Source: an uncultured Collinsella sp.
Lineage (GTDB): Bacteria; Actinomycetota; Coriobacteriia; Coriobacteriales; Coriobacteriaceae
DNA length: 64,000 bases
Assembly: GCA_900542945.1 (NCBI GenBank)
Contig: UQPI01000002.1
Location: 1-64,000, forward strand
Reading direction: 5' to 3'
Shown here: positions 26,363 through 36,343 of the stretch, piece after piece
Position numbering within the stretch: position 1 is the first letter of the stretch
Layout: every line of letters starts with the position of its first letter
Position numbers and translations under genes: made by a program
The notes under the pieces: model-generated
What the model saw: the letters and a program-made list of their open reading frames with translations, nothing else
What the model was told of the DNA's origin: nothing
Database searches by the model: none

Positions 26363-28006
26363 ATGCTCAAAACTAAAGCAGAATTTGCAACTCTTCGCTT
26401 AAACGAAGATCTCAAGCCATATATGAGCCGATATCTATCGGATCTTGTGTCTCATATGGTCGAGAAATATCAGCCTTCGTCGAGAACGAAAAGGCTCATT
26501 GAACTGTGCTGTCGCGATTTTGAGTTTTCGAGCGAGCACGTCGATGGCCCCTCGTGGTCTGTTTTGGGGATTGACCTCAAGCGACCTTCGGCCGCCTCGT
26601 TTGAGTTTGAGGACCGCGTTTACAACGAAGCAACCGACGAATGGGATTATGTGCCCGCTTGCGTTTGCAAAAACCGAGTCAAAGTCCCGACGTCGACGTT
26701 TACTGCCATCGAGGAGAATATCTTTTTATACGACTACGAGCAGGACGCAGCCTCTCACACGTACGAATCAGCACTCATTTACTGCAGGCCCCCCGAGCTA
26801 CGACCGCTATCCCAATTCCCGGCATCTATCGATGCGGCAAATGCGCGAGTCCTGGATTTCCTCAGAACGCGCTCGAAGCAGCTGCAACGCAGCGCAGGCA
26901 TCCCCGATCTGCTTTCGGTCACTGAGTGGTACTACATCTTTCTTGCGGCATCCATTGCCTGCTCTCAGTCCCATGCCACGGCCGTCATTCAGATTTCGGA
27001 CCGTCTGTTCAATCTGGCGCGAGCCGTAGATGGACGTCGCCTTCTTTGTGACCTCGGCCTGCTAAAGAGCATTGTGCTTCTTCCCAACACCATTGCCAAA
27101 AAGGCCGAGGGTCGCGCGCTGCTCTTTATTGGCGACGGCGAGCCCAATGATCCGTATTTCCTTTTTGACGGCAGGAGCTTTGACGACAAGCAAATGACCG
27201 ATGAGATTCTGCACCAGCTCCTCGATTCCGTCGACCGAGCCTACGGCGATCAAAAGAATCCAGTCTATTGGCATCGGCTCGAGGATCAGGGCAACGGCAT
27301 CTATCCCCTATTACCCAATACAAAGAGCGGATCGTTCGACGAGAGAATGTTCATCCCCCTTGGGTCGCTAGCGCCAATCTACCGCGGCACCGCCCGCAGC
27401 GTTGTAACCAAACTGCCCGAATCAGATCCGACAGACAGTTACCAACAGCACGACTGCTACTACCTGTCGCTAAAGCATCTTCATGATGGCGCAATCATTG
27501 CCGCAGAAGATGTACTTGAGCGTGTCCCCGATACAGATATCTACGATGTAAGCCGTGTAGACTACGAAGATTTTCGGAAGGCCAAACCGATCGACGCCCG
27601 CGAGGCGAGCCTTCTCATATCACGCGTCGGGCCTCCATTCAAGCTTGCCCTCATCACGCCAGGCCACTTTTCTGTCGGTTCTGAGCGCCCCGTGGAGCGC
27701 GGTCTTTTGTTTGAGAGCATTGTCCCCTGCGACGCCATGTTCTGCGCTACCTTTGAGGACGAGCTGCTTGCCCAGTTTGTCCTGGCATACCTGTCGTCCG
27801 ATGAGGGGCAGAAGAAACTGGCGGACACCTCGCACGGAGACGCGCTTGTGCAACTTGCCCCAATGGACCTGCGAAGCATGACCGTGCCTGTTCCCGGGCG
27901 AGCGGAGCAGGAGCGCTACGCGCTAGAGTACGAAGCAAAGCAGCGCGCCTACGAGGACGCCCTTAAGCAGGCGGAACATTACGCTGCGAGCAAGGGAACG
28001 ATGTAG
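26363..28006 (+). CDS. dead N6-methylase/HsdS-like target-recognition protein (locus A)
   Basis: A 547-residue protein. The segment TEWYYIFLAASIACSQSHATAVIQISDRLF, then GLLKSIVLLPN and GRALLFIGDG, has the layout of the late strands of N6-adenine methylases, which normally follow the NPPY motif. No NPPY or SAM-binding motif is present. The C-terminal half, with FKLALITPG, PCDAMFCATF, LLAQFVLAYLSSDEGQKKL and a final coiled coil (EYEAKQRAYEDALKQAE), resembles a type I S-subunit recognition domain. It therefore may bind specific DNA without methylating it. AGGAGGT lies four bases before the ATG at 26363. It diverges from the locus A operon and has the same plan as 43636-45072. Confidence 0.7.
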   Translation: MLKTKAEFATLRLNEDLKPYMSRYLSDLVSHMVEKYQPSSRTKRLIELCCRDFEFSSEHVDGPSWSVLGIDLKRPSAASFEFEDRVYNEATDEWDYVPACVCKNRVKVPTSTFTAIEENIFLYDYEQDAASHTYESALIYCRPPELRPLSQFPASIDAANARVLDFLRTRSKQLQRSAGIPDLLSVTEWYYIFLAASIACSQSHATAVIQISDRLFNLARAVDGRRLLCDLGLLKSIVLLPNTIAKKAEGRALLFIGDGEPNDPYFLFDGRSFDDKQMTDEILHQLLDSVDRAYGDQKNPVYWHRLEDQGNGIYPLLPNTKSGSFDERMFIPLGSLAPIYRGTARSVVTKLPESDPTDSYQQHDCYYLSLKHLHDGAIIAAEDVLERVPDTDIYDVSRVDYEDFRKAKPIDAREASLLISRVGPPFKLALITPGHFSVGSERPVERGLLFESIVPCDAMFCATFEDELLAQFVLAYLSSDEGQKKLADTSHGDALVQLAPMDLRSMTVPVPGRAEQERYALEYEAKQRAYEDALKQAEHYAASKGTM

Positions 28007-28077
28007 CGACCGAGATTGGCAGACTGTCCGGACTTTTCCGACGGCTTGTCAATCAGGCGCGCCATTCAGCGCGGCGG

Positions 28078-28695
28078 CTAGAAATTGTCATCGGACTTTG
28101 CGCTGGCTTTGGCTGCCTCTTCGCCCGCGATCAGGTCCCTAACCGTTATATGCGCACCGTACGTAGCGTCCTCAATCTTTTCCATAACATCAGGGTCGCA
28201 AGTTCCCCAAATATCTTTAAGGACTCGAGCCAATCCCCAAGCGGCGCTGAGCAGGACGTCAACATCCTTTAGATCTAAGTGGCTGACCGCAAAGGGACAG
28301 TACTCGCGCTCCAGCAGATAGGTGTCAACGGCGCCAATTGCCTCAGCCACGTACCGCTCAAGATCGGGATGGGGATGGAAGGCGCACAGCGCCTTGTGCG
28401 GATCGGTCGGCTCAATCCAATACAGCGTTGTCGCATCCTCGCATTTCTCGAGCGGATAACGCTCAACCGCCTTCTCCCAACTTTCATACCAAGGATCGGC
28501 ATCGCCGTCCGTCATTGACTTGCAAAGATCAATCGCCGCAGAAACAGTCGCACACGAATATCTATAGCTGGCGTCTTTCTTAAACTCATCATTGAGCTCG
28601 ACATCGCCAGACAGCTCCGCCTCCATGATCAGGAACGGACCATCCTCATCCGTAACGCTCATGGGGTAGTTGTTGCACTCATAGTCCGGATACAT
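28078..28695 (-). CDS. hypothetical protein, 205 aa
   Basis: An acidic soluble protein (MYPDYECNNYPMSVTDEDG at the start, DPWYESWEKAVERYPLEKCED in the middle) with no motif I recognise. The start at 28695 has GGAG five bases upstream; the frame is open to 28836. It converges with the gene at 26363-28006 and follows two tandem hairpins. It may be a cargo gene of the island. Confidence 0.6.
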   Translation of the reverse strand: MYPDYECNNYPMSVTDEDGPFLIMEAELSGDVELNDEFKKDASYRYSCATVSAAIDLCKSMTDGDADPWYESWEKAVERYPLEKCEDATTLYWIEPTDPHKALCAFHPHPDLERYVAEAIGAVDTYLLEREYCPFAVSHLDLKDVDVLLSAAWGLARVLKDIWGTCDPDVMEKIEDATYGAHITVRDLIAGEEAAKASAKSDDNF

Positions 28696-28781
28696 TTTGT
28701 CTCCAATCAATCGTTCGGACACATTAATGACCAATATCGAAACCGCGCTCGCGCGGAGGGACGTCGTCCTCGCGCCAATCT

Positions 28782-28854
28782 GCAAGTTTTTCTCATCGCG
28801 TGAAAAGAACTTGCGATTTCTGCAAGTTCTTCTCACGCTGCGATAAGAACTCGC
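28782..28854. repeat. two tandem near-identical hairpins
   Basis: GCAAGTTTTTCTCA...TGAAAAGAACTTGC (28782-28814) is repeated 40 bp later as GCAAGTTCTTCTC...GATAAGAACTCGC (28822-28854). Each folds on itself. They lie between the stop of the membrane protein gene at 28867-29691 and the next leftward gene, so they may be terminators or protein-binding sites. Confidence 0.5.
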
Positions 28855-28866
28855 ATGATCGCCCCG

Positions 28867-29691
28867 CTACCTGCGCCACGAGGCAGCAAGGATAATGGGG
28901 ATCCCGGCAAGGCACACCACCAAGGCTACGGCCGCGAACGCAAGCGCGATGGCCACGCTCGCGACGACATAGGCCACGGCAATGAAGGCCAGCGCCAGCA
29001 GGCAGGCAAGCAGCTCGGCCACGTAGCACAACACCAGGTTCGAGCTCGCGCGCTTCAGCAGGACGTCGGCAAGGCGGACAAGCTCGACGGCAAAGCCGCT
29101 GCCGAAATTACGGCCAGGGCCCTTGGCAAGGAACCACTTGAACAGGCACATCAGGGCGCAGCCCAGCATGATCATGATGGAAACGGTCCATACATTGTGC
29201 CCCGACTCAACAAGGTTCTGGTCACCCATCGCGCTGCCGTTGATGAGCCAACTCGTTCCATAGCCCATGAACAGCATCGCCAGCAGCAGGCAGGCGCTTA
29301 CCGCGGCAAGAGAGCGCGACACGCGCCTGCTGAACACCGGAGCTTTGCAGCTGAGCCCAAACCCCTCGCGAACGCGCCAGACGGCATGGTAGGCAGGGTA
29401 GGCCGCGATGAGCACGGCCACGAGCAGCGACGCCCAATCGGACCCGGGTGCCGCTGACGCGTACTCCGCGATCGCAGAAACTGAGCAGTTGGTGTGGAAC
29501 GACTCGTTCAGAAACAGCGCGACCTCGCCCTTCCAAACACAAAACGGAGCGGCGACGGAGGCGATGCCGGCAACGGCAACCGCAGCAACGACAATAAGCG
29601 GTGCGCCCTGCACGAGCTTGACGACCTCGCCCTTGGCGGTGCGGGGTGAAGCTTCAACGGTGCTGGCCGAAATTTGGATAGAAGTGTTCAT
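28867..29691 (-). CDS. hypothetical multi-pass membrane protein, 274 aa
   Basis: A protein with about six membrane segments (LIVVAAVAVAGIASVAAPFCVW, WASLLVAVLIAAYPAYHAV, LAAVSACLLLAMLFMGYGTSW, VWTVSIMIMLGCALMCLFKWF and a long C-terminal hydrophobic region). A polar N-terminus of about 28 residues precedes the first helix. AAAGGA precedes the ATG. It is not a recognisable transporter. The codon use is GC-rich like the core genome, unlike the genes just to its right. Confidence 0.65.
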   Translation of the reverse strand: MNTSIQISASTVEASPRTAKGEVVKLVQGAPLIVVAAVAVAGIASVAAPFCVWKGEVALFLNESFHTNCSVSAIAEYASAAPGSDWASLLVAVLIAAYPAYHAVWRVREGFGLSCKAPVFSRRVSRSLAAVSACLLLAMLFMGYGTSWLINGSAMGDQNLVESGHNVWTVSIMIMLGCALMCLFKWFLAKGPGRNFGSGFAVELVRLADVLLKRASSNLVLCYVAELLACLLALAFIAVAYVVASVAIALAFAAVALVVCLAGIPIILAASWRR

Positions 29692-29793
29692 GATCTTCCT
29701 TTCAAAGAAGGCTACGTTCGCAAGCTAATGTAAGAAAACACTGTCTTCGAGGGATTGAACAAGACTGTTGCCCTCAGAGACAAACAAACGTTG

Positions 29794-30099
29794 CTATCGG
29801 CATATTGGCCGCTCGGGTACTTCATCATTACGCATCTGTAATTCATCAAATCGCAGGATCTCATTACGCTCAAGCAGAACAGATTGAATAAGCTCATGGA
29901 CAGCGGCATTGCGGTAGCACAACGACTCCCACGTGGCCAACAAGCCGTCAACAACTCCCTTGTAAGCAACAGAGGAGTCCTCGAGCTCATAGGCAAGATC
30001 AATTGCCTCGTCAACTATCTGCCTCATCTGCAAAAGCGTGCACGTGAGATCCGCCTCACTCGACTCGTCGCAAATATAAATACAATCGGACTCAAGCAT
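29794..30099 (-). CDS. hypothetical protein, 101 aa
   Basis: A small acidic, probably helical protein (LQMRQIVDEAIDLAYELEDSS, ELIQSVLLERNEILRFDEL). AGGGAG lies eight bases before the ATG at 30099. It follows the terminator of the helicase gene, so it is probably transcribed from its own promoter. Helical small proteins beside defence genes are often antitoxins or adaptors; nothing in the sequence proves that. Confidence 0.55.
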   Translation of the reverse strand: MLESDCIYICDESSEADLTCTLLQMRQIVDEAIDLAYELEDSSVAYKGVVDGLLATWESLCYRNAAVHELIQSVLLERNEILRFDELQMRNDEVPERPICR

Positions 30100-30157
30100 C
30101 TTTGAATCTCCCTTCGAACAACTGACACCTGCAGAATAGTGAAAAGAGATAAAAAGC

Positions 30158-30197
30158 AACCCGCAATCTACCGCTATATAGCGGTAGATTGCGGGTT
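30158..30197 (-). terminator. 40-bp perfect palindrome, terminator of the helicase-HEPN operon
   Basis: Bases 30158-30177 are exactly complementary to 30178-30197 with no loop (centre TATA). Read leftward, the stem is followed by GCTTTTT. It lies 32 bases after the stop of the gene at 30230-34855. Confidence 0.75.
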
Positions 30198-30229
30198 AAA
30201 CCATAAAGCGCACTTAGCCTTGGGCCAAA

Positions 30230-33200
30230 TTACGACTTAGATTCAAATAGGTCGCATATCTCTTTGGCTTTCGCCAGGGGATACTGCGCGTAGTAGAATA
30301 CGTCGCCGTTCTTTTCTCCGCACACAAAGACTGCGCCCAGCCCCAAGCCTTTAGCGGACGGAACTTTGCATTGTTGTACGCTCTCTTCGCCTTCATCGAA
30401 AAGTCGCAGATACCCTTGTTCCATCAGAATAGTGTTGGCATCTTCAGCCCTAATCCCTGAGCCACCCTCTCTCAGTATTTTCGAAATCGAGGCATAGCCC
30501 TTAGCGCTTGCCTGATCCATTGAGTAACAGACCGGCAAACGCTCGGCCCCCGCAAAAGCCGCTTCGTAAGCAATACCCTCTCGCATGATTTCCACACTCT
30601 TATGACCAGATTCATCAAGCTGAAAAGCAACGAAAAGGCATCGAAGCGCCAGCCAGACCTCGCCCGCGCTAACCATCTCTTTTCGGTCGGTGTGACAGGC
30701 GCTATTACGAAATTCAGTAAATCGACCCAGTGTTTCGCCGAGTGTCCTCCACCAGTCCCCCTTTGACGCCTGCGTCAATTCAGCATTTTCAACTCGAACA
30801 GAGGATGCCAGTAGCTCACTCTTTTTTTCAATTAACCTTTTGTATTGACCGAGGTTAAGGCCCTCAAGCTCCTTGAGTGGCTTTCTTGCAACAACATAAT
30901 CGGGAGCAATGGCCTTCAAGGTCGGCAGCAATTTCAAACGCAAGTATCTCTCCGCCGCACGGCAGAACATTAGCAGGCAAAATGCGCAATCTGAATCGCT
31001 ATCGGTGCCAACACTGCCAATGCCAAATATCTTGCACAGAAGAAGCCCCTGCTCGATATTCTCAAGCACCCTATTTTTGCCATTTTGGTCGCACTCGCAA
31101 TCAGCGAATGCGCTTTGAAGAGCTTCGCGCGAAGAAAAGCCTATGATTCGACAGTCTTCTGCATCCAGATTAAAGCTTTTGAACGCTTCGCCCACGTTGT
31201 CCAAATAGGAATCGGTGTTTACATCAGGGCACCAAACATCTTTATTGTCATCTTTCTTGTCGTCTTCATTGATATGTTCCTCGTCCGCGCCAGCTGTCTC
31301 CCTTGGAAGAGATTCTCCTCGCGGCAGCATATCCTTGGCTGCATTGAGTTCCTCAATAGCGCCGGTTTTCTGGTAATTTTCCCAATGCACAACCCATGCC
31401 GTATCGAGAATGCGCTTCATCGTTGCAACGTTCTCGTTAATCTTCCACGCTGCATAGTCGGCAATTACGTAGAGGCGATACTTGGCTCGGCTTGCCGCAA
31501 CATTCACGATATTTGGGTTTACAAACTTGATTGCGCCCTCACAACTGCGCCTTGTATCACACCCCAAGACAAATACCACTTGATGGGCTTCTTTACCTTG
31601 GAACGTATGAACCGTACCAATATTATGCTTTGCGAAATATTGCCATGCATCTTTGTCAGCCACTTCAGTCCTAGCACTTAACAGCCGGTCCTGAAGCCCC
31701 CTGACAACGGTTTTAAACGGAGAAATAATATAGAGACTTGGAATAACAATTCCCTCGGACTTGCCCGATTCGCAAGCTTTTTTCTCAGCCGTAGCTACGG
31801 CCTTATCAAAAGCGTCCTTGACAATCTCGAACACTCTATCGCCCTGGGCATCAACATAATGATCGCGATTGCCACGTTCAAATCCCGTAACATTGATCCA
31901 CTGTGAGGACTTTAGATAAAAGCTGTCAGCGAGATCCTTTTTTGGGCTAGCCGTCTCGTTAAGCATGGAGCCCTGATACGAGATCTCATTTGAAATATCG
32001 AACATGGGTGATATGCAGCGACGGTGAACCACAAGCGGGCAGCCAATCCATTGATCATCCTCGCCGTTGCTGCGCAGGTGGCCATAGGGGTTAACGGCGT
32101 CGGCAAGTCGCTGGACCGAAGCCATATCCCCCTTATAAGGTAGTAATACTTTTTTACCGAGGACAGCGCGGAGCTCCTTAACATCCCCTGTGATCACAGG
32201 CTCAATCTGAGAGGGGTCACCGACAATCATTGCACGTCGACTGCGAGCAAGGGCGCCCAAAGCAGCATACGGCACCGCCTGTCCCGCCTCATCTATTATC
32301 AGCAGGCCAAATAAAGGGTCTTTCCCAATCTGAATGTCCTCAAACATGCGGCCAATCGACGCAAACGTGGAAGAAATCACTGGGGTAAGCAAACTGAGCG
32401 TCTGAAAGAGCGCAGGGGCCATACTCCTTCTATCGGCTTGCGTGAACTCTATTAACTCCTTTTTACCAGAATCGACGCCCTTGTCTTTGGCTCCCCAGTA
32501 TGTTCGTAGAAGCGCAATGTTATTCCGCATACATTTTGATTCAAGGATGAACTCGCGTGTCACCTGCAATGCATAGAGAAATAGCAGGTTGCGGTCCTTT
32601 TTTAGGTCAGGGTCATCGGATGGATTATATAGATGAGTCTTTTTTCGGCTTTCGCTATCCCCCTTTGAGATGCACTCGACAAAATGCCCATTAATCGTCT
32701 CAACAGATTCAGCACCATCAACTCTGTTGCGCTTTTGACCTTGGATCTTCACCCACAAAGAGGATAGTTCCTTCTTTTCATTCTCTAGTTTTTCGTATTT
32801 GTTCTCGAATTTCGTACGCAGCGCAACAAGCCTCTGGTCCGGTGCGGTTTGCAGCATAAAGGAATCGAGCTTCTCGCGGCTATCGGACAAACGGCCCCTA
32901 TTGAAGATGCTCCCGATCAGCCCACTGGCCTTTTCTTCCGCATCGCGCAATTCTGCTTCAAGCCTATTCCTTCTCGCCTCATAATCAGCAGTATCCTTCG
33001 CAATGTCATCAAGATATTTCCGGACATCACCTGCGGAACTGCCTTCAAAAGGACGAGACAGACATACCGTTTCGGTTGTCAGTTCTTCAACTATCTCTCG
33101 CTCGTCCTTTTGACACCTACAATTCAATTGGGACAAATGCTTCTTGCGGTTCAGAAGTTCGCGCTCCCCGGCTGCTTGCTCCTCCATTCTGTTGAATCGA

Positions 33201-34855
33201 TCGGTTATCTTTTTGTATTGAGCAAGAAACAGCTTCTTCGCCTCAGAAAACCGTCCGCCCTTTCCCAGCCCGCCGTTAAACTGCAGCGAAGAAAGCTCGC
33301 AATCTCTGAAGTTATTAATATTCCTACGGTTTCCCAGACATGCCGCAACCATAAGCCCAGGATGCGTAGGGTCGCGAAGATTGCCTTTATTGTCAACGAG
33401 CGCCGAAGAGAAATAGAGATCATCCACCGGTTTCTGCTCGTTTTTCTTTCCCCAAACAATGTTGGACAAATCTGACTCTAGAAACTCCTTTTTCTCAGAT
33501 TCGTCAATACCCTCCAAAAAGGCCTTCCCATCAGGAAGCTCTTTGGCGATGTTCTCAACTGCTGCATTGTTTGTCGAGCAGACCAAGATGCTGAGACTTT
33601 TTATCGCATCTCCCGTTCTGCCCTCTTTGAAGCGATAAGGATTCTTGGCGTACTTGAGATACCGTTTGCTAAGTTCTACCTCTTCGAAGGCGTCATCGGG
33701 CTTGTCATATTCGCACAGCAGACGGGCTTTTTCGACAACGTTAGCCGCAACGATATCCTTGAGCAGGGTTGTTTTTCCCGTGCCCGGAGGACCGTTAACC
33801 GACATAACGTCGTTTGCCGGGTATTTGCGTGTCGAACCGCCACGACCAACCGCAAGATTTACCGCCACTTGTTGCATCAAACTCAAGGAGTATTTACTCG
33901 GCCAGCGACCGATAGGTGTAGCGCCGGCTCCCAACACTTCAGAAAAGAAGTCTGCACGATCAGCCAGATCTTCATCGTCTTCGCCGTCCAGAAGATCGAT
34001 CTCTCCGCAGGCAGATTCATTCCTCAAGCCACCTTCAAGGTATGCGGCGACAAGAGACAGCGATCCCTCACGAAGATCGTCGAAAGACCCTGACTTGTTG
34101 CACAGCTCATTTATCATGGAAATGTCTTTTGCGAAAAATGAGTGACAGAGTGATTGGTCGAACGTTGGACACGCATCGTCCCCGCTGTCCTTTGGCTTCA
34201 TTGCTCTATATTCGACAAGCAGCCTTGAACACCACTCGCTGATACGTTTAGCCCCGTCACCGTCGGGAAGGCAGCTGGCTATCCCCTTAATCATTGGCCG
34301 GACGCAACTATTGACAATGCCCCTAATGACACCATATGTCAGCTTTGTTCCAACGAGTTCTTGATTGAGCTTCTTGCAAATATCGTCCTGCTCTTTCTCA
34401 AAGCTACCGATGGCATTTAGGCTATTCCCGACGTTCCTCTTCAACCACCAAAATAAGGAGGACAACTCGAAGCTGACAAATTGACCATCAGGACTCACAC
34501 CTAATAGTGCAACCGTCATGCACTCATCCTCTTTTTCGATTTCATTCCCCGGTTTTTCTGCAAGATAAGTCATGACCGCTTCGCGTGGAACGGAGCCCAG
34601 GTGACAATAAATCGTTGAGATCGGCCAGTTTTCGCCGTTTGTGACACTATCCGTACGCTCTCTCGCTTCTTCAGAAGGCGTCCTTAGCTCCTGGTCGTCC
34701 CGCTCTTCAGGGACAAAGCAGTCATCAAGCATTCCTTTTCTGGGCCTAGGCGGGTCCTTTTTCTCTTCGGGTTGGTCGCCTTGGCTCAAAAAATCAAGCA
34801 AATACCAGTAATCTAACGCATCGCCAATTGCTTGCTTTTTCTCAGCAGGGGTCAT
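30230..34855 (-). CDS. UPF1-like SF1 helicase with C-terminal HEPN-type motif
   Basis: A 1541-residue protein. An N-terminal element (DALDYWYLLDFLSQGDQP) is followed by a split SF1B helicase: Walker A NGPPGTGKTT, Walker B IIDEAGQAVPYAAL, VGDPSQIEPV, VHTFQGKEAHQV and motif VI NVAASRAKYRLYV. A long coiled-coil insert sits between the first motifs. The last 250 residues are helical and contain EFRNSACHTDRKE (Arg1383-Asn to His1388), the Rx4H motif of HEPN ribonucleases. Helicase-HEPN fusions are known in anti-phage systems, so this may sense foreign nucleic acid and cut RNA. The ATG at 34855 overlaps the WYL gene by 14 bases. Confidence 0.82.
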   Translation of the reverse strand: MTPAEKKQAIGDALDYWYLLDFLSQGDQPEEKKDPPRPRKGMLDDCFVPEERDDQELRTPSEEARERTDSVTNGENWPISTIYCHLGSVPREAVMTYLAEKPGNEIEKEDECMTVALLGVSPDGQFVSFELSSLFWWLKRNVGNSLNAIGSFEKEQDDICKKLNQELVGTKLTYGVIRGIVNSCVRPMIKGIASCLPDGDGAKRISEWCSRLLVEYRAMKPKDSGDDACPTFDQSLCHSFFAKDISMINELCNKSGSFDDLREGSLSLVAAYLEGGLRNESACGEIDLLDGEDDEDLADRADFFSEVLGAGATPIGRWPSKYSLSLMQQVAVNLAVGRGGSTRKYPANDVMSVNGPPGTGKTTLLKDIVAANVVEKARLLCEYDKPDDAFEEVELSKRYLKYAKNPYRFKEGRTGDAIKSLSILVCSTNNAAVENIAKELPDGKAFLEGIDESEKKEFLESDLSNIVWGKKNEQKPVDDLYFSSALVDNKGNLRDPTHPGLMVAACLGNRRNINNFRDCELSSLQFNGGLGKGGRFSEAKKLFLAQYKKITDRFNRMEEQAAGERELLNRKKHLSQLNCRCQKDEREIVEELTTETVCLSRPFEGSSAGDVRKYLDDIAKDTADYEARRNRLEAELRDAEEKASGLIGSIFNRGRLSDSREKLDSFMLQTAPDQRLVALRTKFENKYEKLENEKKELSSLWVKIQGQKRNRVDGAESVETINGHFVECISKGDSESRKKTHLYNPSDDPDLKKDRNLLFLYALQVTREFILESKCMRNNIALLRTYWGAKDKGVDSGKKELIEFTQADRRSMAPALFQTLSLLTPVISSTFASIGRMFEDIQIGKDPLFGLLIIDEAGQAVPYAALGALARSRRAMIVGDPSQIEPVITGDVKELRAVLGKKVLLPYKGDMASVQRLADAVNPYGHLRSNGEDDQWIGCPLVVHRRCISPMFDISNEISYQGSMLNETASPKKDLADSFYLKSSQWINVTGFERGNRDHYVDAQGDRVFEIVKDAFDKAVATAEKKACESGKSEGIVIPSLYIISPFKTVVRGLQDRLLSARTEVADKDAWQYFAKHNIGTVHTFQGKEAHQVVFVLGCDTRRSCEGAIKFVNPNIVNVAASRAKYRLYVIADYAAWKINENVATMKRILDTAWVVHWENYQKTGAIEELNAAKDMLPRGESLPRETAGADEEHINEDDKKDDNKDVWCPDVNTDSYLDNVGEAFKSFNLDAEDCRIIGFSSREALQSAFADCECDQNGKNRVLENIEQGLLLCKIFGIGSVGTDSDSDCAFCLLMFCRAAERYLRLKLLPTLKAIAPDYVVARKPLKELEGLNLGQYKRLIEKKSELLASSVRVENAELTQASKGDWWRTLGETLGRFTEFRNSACHTDRKEMVSAGEVWLALRCLFVAFQLDESGHKSVEIMREGIAYEAAFAGAERLPVCYSMDQASAKGYASISKILREGGSGIRAEDANTILMEQGYLRLFDEGEESVQQCKVPSAKGLGLGAVFVCGEKNGDVFYYAQYPLAKAKEICDLFESKS

Positions 34856-36026
34856 TTGAATCAGTCCTCGCACTCACATAGATACATTTATGTCCAATAA
34901 TGTCCACAACGTCATCGCGCAATTTCTTTGGTTGAAGTATCTCAAACACATCGAGCCACTTCATTGCCCATGTTTTCATGCCATCATACGACGCCATAAA
35001 CGAATACTCTGGATTTGGATGCCCGTCCTGTGTCTCGCGCCGAAACCCATCGTTTCCGGCAAATTCGGCTAAAAGATACTTCTCCTTTGCTTGGTTATGA
35101 CACCTTACGTGAACCGTAACGATGTCGTCACTAAACATCCTGTTCACGCCAGCACAAGAGAACCTTTTTGCTTCTTCGGCCATCGCCTCAAAATGACCTT
35201 TTGCATCGTCCGATGGTCCAGCAATGGTTATATCCCGCAGGCTATCAACTCGAATTGCGTCAAAAGACCTCGCGGCACCCTTGTGACCCACAAACAGGTA
35301 GTAGTAGCCATCGTGCATACATAGATGATATGGCGTATGACTATGCAATCGCCCCTTATCAGAAGTTCGAAAGCGGACTCTCTGCCTTTGGCTAATGGCC
35401 TTTTCCAATAACTTCAAATTTGCAAGCGTTGCTTCCATATTTGCAATTCTGCCGCTTTTGAGCAGAGCATTTTCTTGAGCCAAACGATCTTCGATCTGCC
35501 GTCTTTCTTCGCCGCACAGTAGGCGAAGAACTGCATGCTCAAGTACGTCGGCTCCACCCACGCCCGTAGAGGCTTCAATGAGACGGCACAGATGCTCAAT
35601 TTGCGCACTATCAATTTGACGCTCTATGCTGTACAGGCGCTTCGCATTTTTAGGTGCAGATTCCCCATCGCCATTCGTCAGCCGCTCGCCCTTACAAGCC
35701 AATCGACTTGCAATCACCGTGTAGAACGGATTCAGACAACTGTTGTCGAGATCGATACTATTCATCTCGGTTAACGGACTGGCGCCCGCATTATTGCAGA
35801 GCGAAGGCTTTTTTGATCCAGAATCAACAAGTGCGTTCAATACGCCCTGCACTGTGTCGCGCTTAACTTCATAGCCATAACGGGCTTTAAGCTCCGCCAT
35901 TATGTCAGAAACGCTCAACCCTTTGCCAAGCCCAGCATCAGTTTCCTCCAATAGGATACGCTCGACATATATCGCCAGCTCCTTTGGATATGCTCGGTGA
36001 TTTCCCTGGATTTTCGGTTGAACCAT
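34842..36026 (-). CDS. WYL-domain transcriptional regulator
   Basis: A 394-residue regulator. The N-terminal winged-helix part is LAIYVERILLEETDAG, SVSDIMAELKARYGYEVKRDTVQGVLNAL. A WYL domain follows in the C-terminal half (LLEKAISQRQRVRFRTSDKG, HTPYHLCMHDGYYYLFVGHKG, FDAIRVDSLRDITI). WYL regulators commonly control defence genes and sense nucleic-acid ligands. GGAGG lies five bases before the ATG at 36026. It is the first gene of a two-gene operon with the helicase-HEPN gene, and its stop is inside that gene. Confidence 0.85.
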   Translation of the reverse strand: MVQPKIQGNHRAYPKELAIYVERILLEETDAGLGKGLSVSDIMAELKARYGYEVKRDTVQGVLNALVDSGSKKPSLCNNAGASPLTEMNSIDLDNSCLNPFYTVIASRLACKGERLTNGDGESAPKNAKRLYSIERQIDSAQIEHLCRLIEASTGVGGADVLEHAVLRLLCGEERRQIEDRLAQENALLKSGRIANMEATLANLKLLEKAISQRQRVRFRTSDKGRLHSHTPYHLCMHDGYYYLFVGHKGAARSFDAIRVDSLRDITIAGPSDDAKGHFEAMAEEAKRFSCAGVNRMFSDDIVTVHVRCHNQAKEKYLLAEFAGNDGFRRETQDGHPNPEYSFMASYDGMKTWAMKWLDVFEILQPKKLRDDVVDIIGHKCIYVSARTDSNDPC

Positions 36027-36102
36027 AGCCGCCTCCAATCTGAACAATCAACATTTTACTCAGTCGATATGACCAAGAGATTGAAAGTGCCGCTATTTAA
36101 CG

Positions 36103-36142
36103 GTGAACGGCGAAGCCATCCATAAAGGGCTCCGCCGTTCAC
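36103..36142. promoter_or_regulatory. inverted repeat upstream of the WYL regulator
   Basis: GTGAACGGCG (36103-36112) and CGCCGTTCAC (36133-36142) are exact complements, with flanking CTATTT/AAATAG extending the stem imperfectly. It is 77 bases upstream of the WYL start in the 317-base gap that separates it from the restriction enzyme gene. It is a candidate operator; a 5' leader hairpin is the alternative. The rest of the gap holds no gene. Confidence 0.4.
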
Positions 36143-36343
36143 AAATAGATTAGCACAACTCGTATACGACGTAATGACTGTTAGGGCGCACTCGCAGCAA
36201 ACTTGAATCACCTTGATTGGCAACCTCGAGCAGAGCCGAAGGCGACCGAATGCATCCTTGTTTTTATTCATTGGCGAGCTACAATCAACGCAAACCGACC
36301 CATCGATATTTCTCTGCAGGCATCGATTGAAATAGAGACAACA

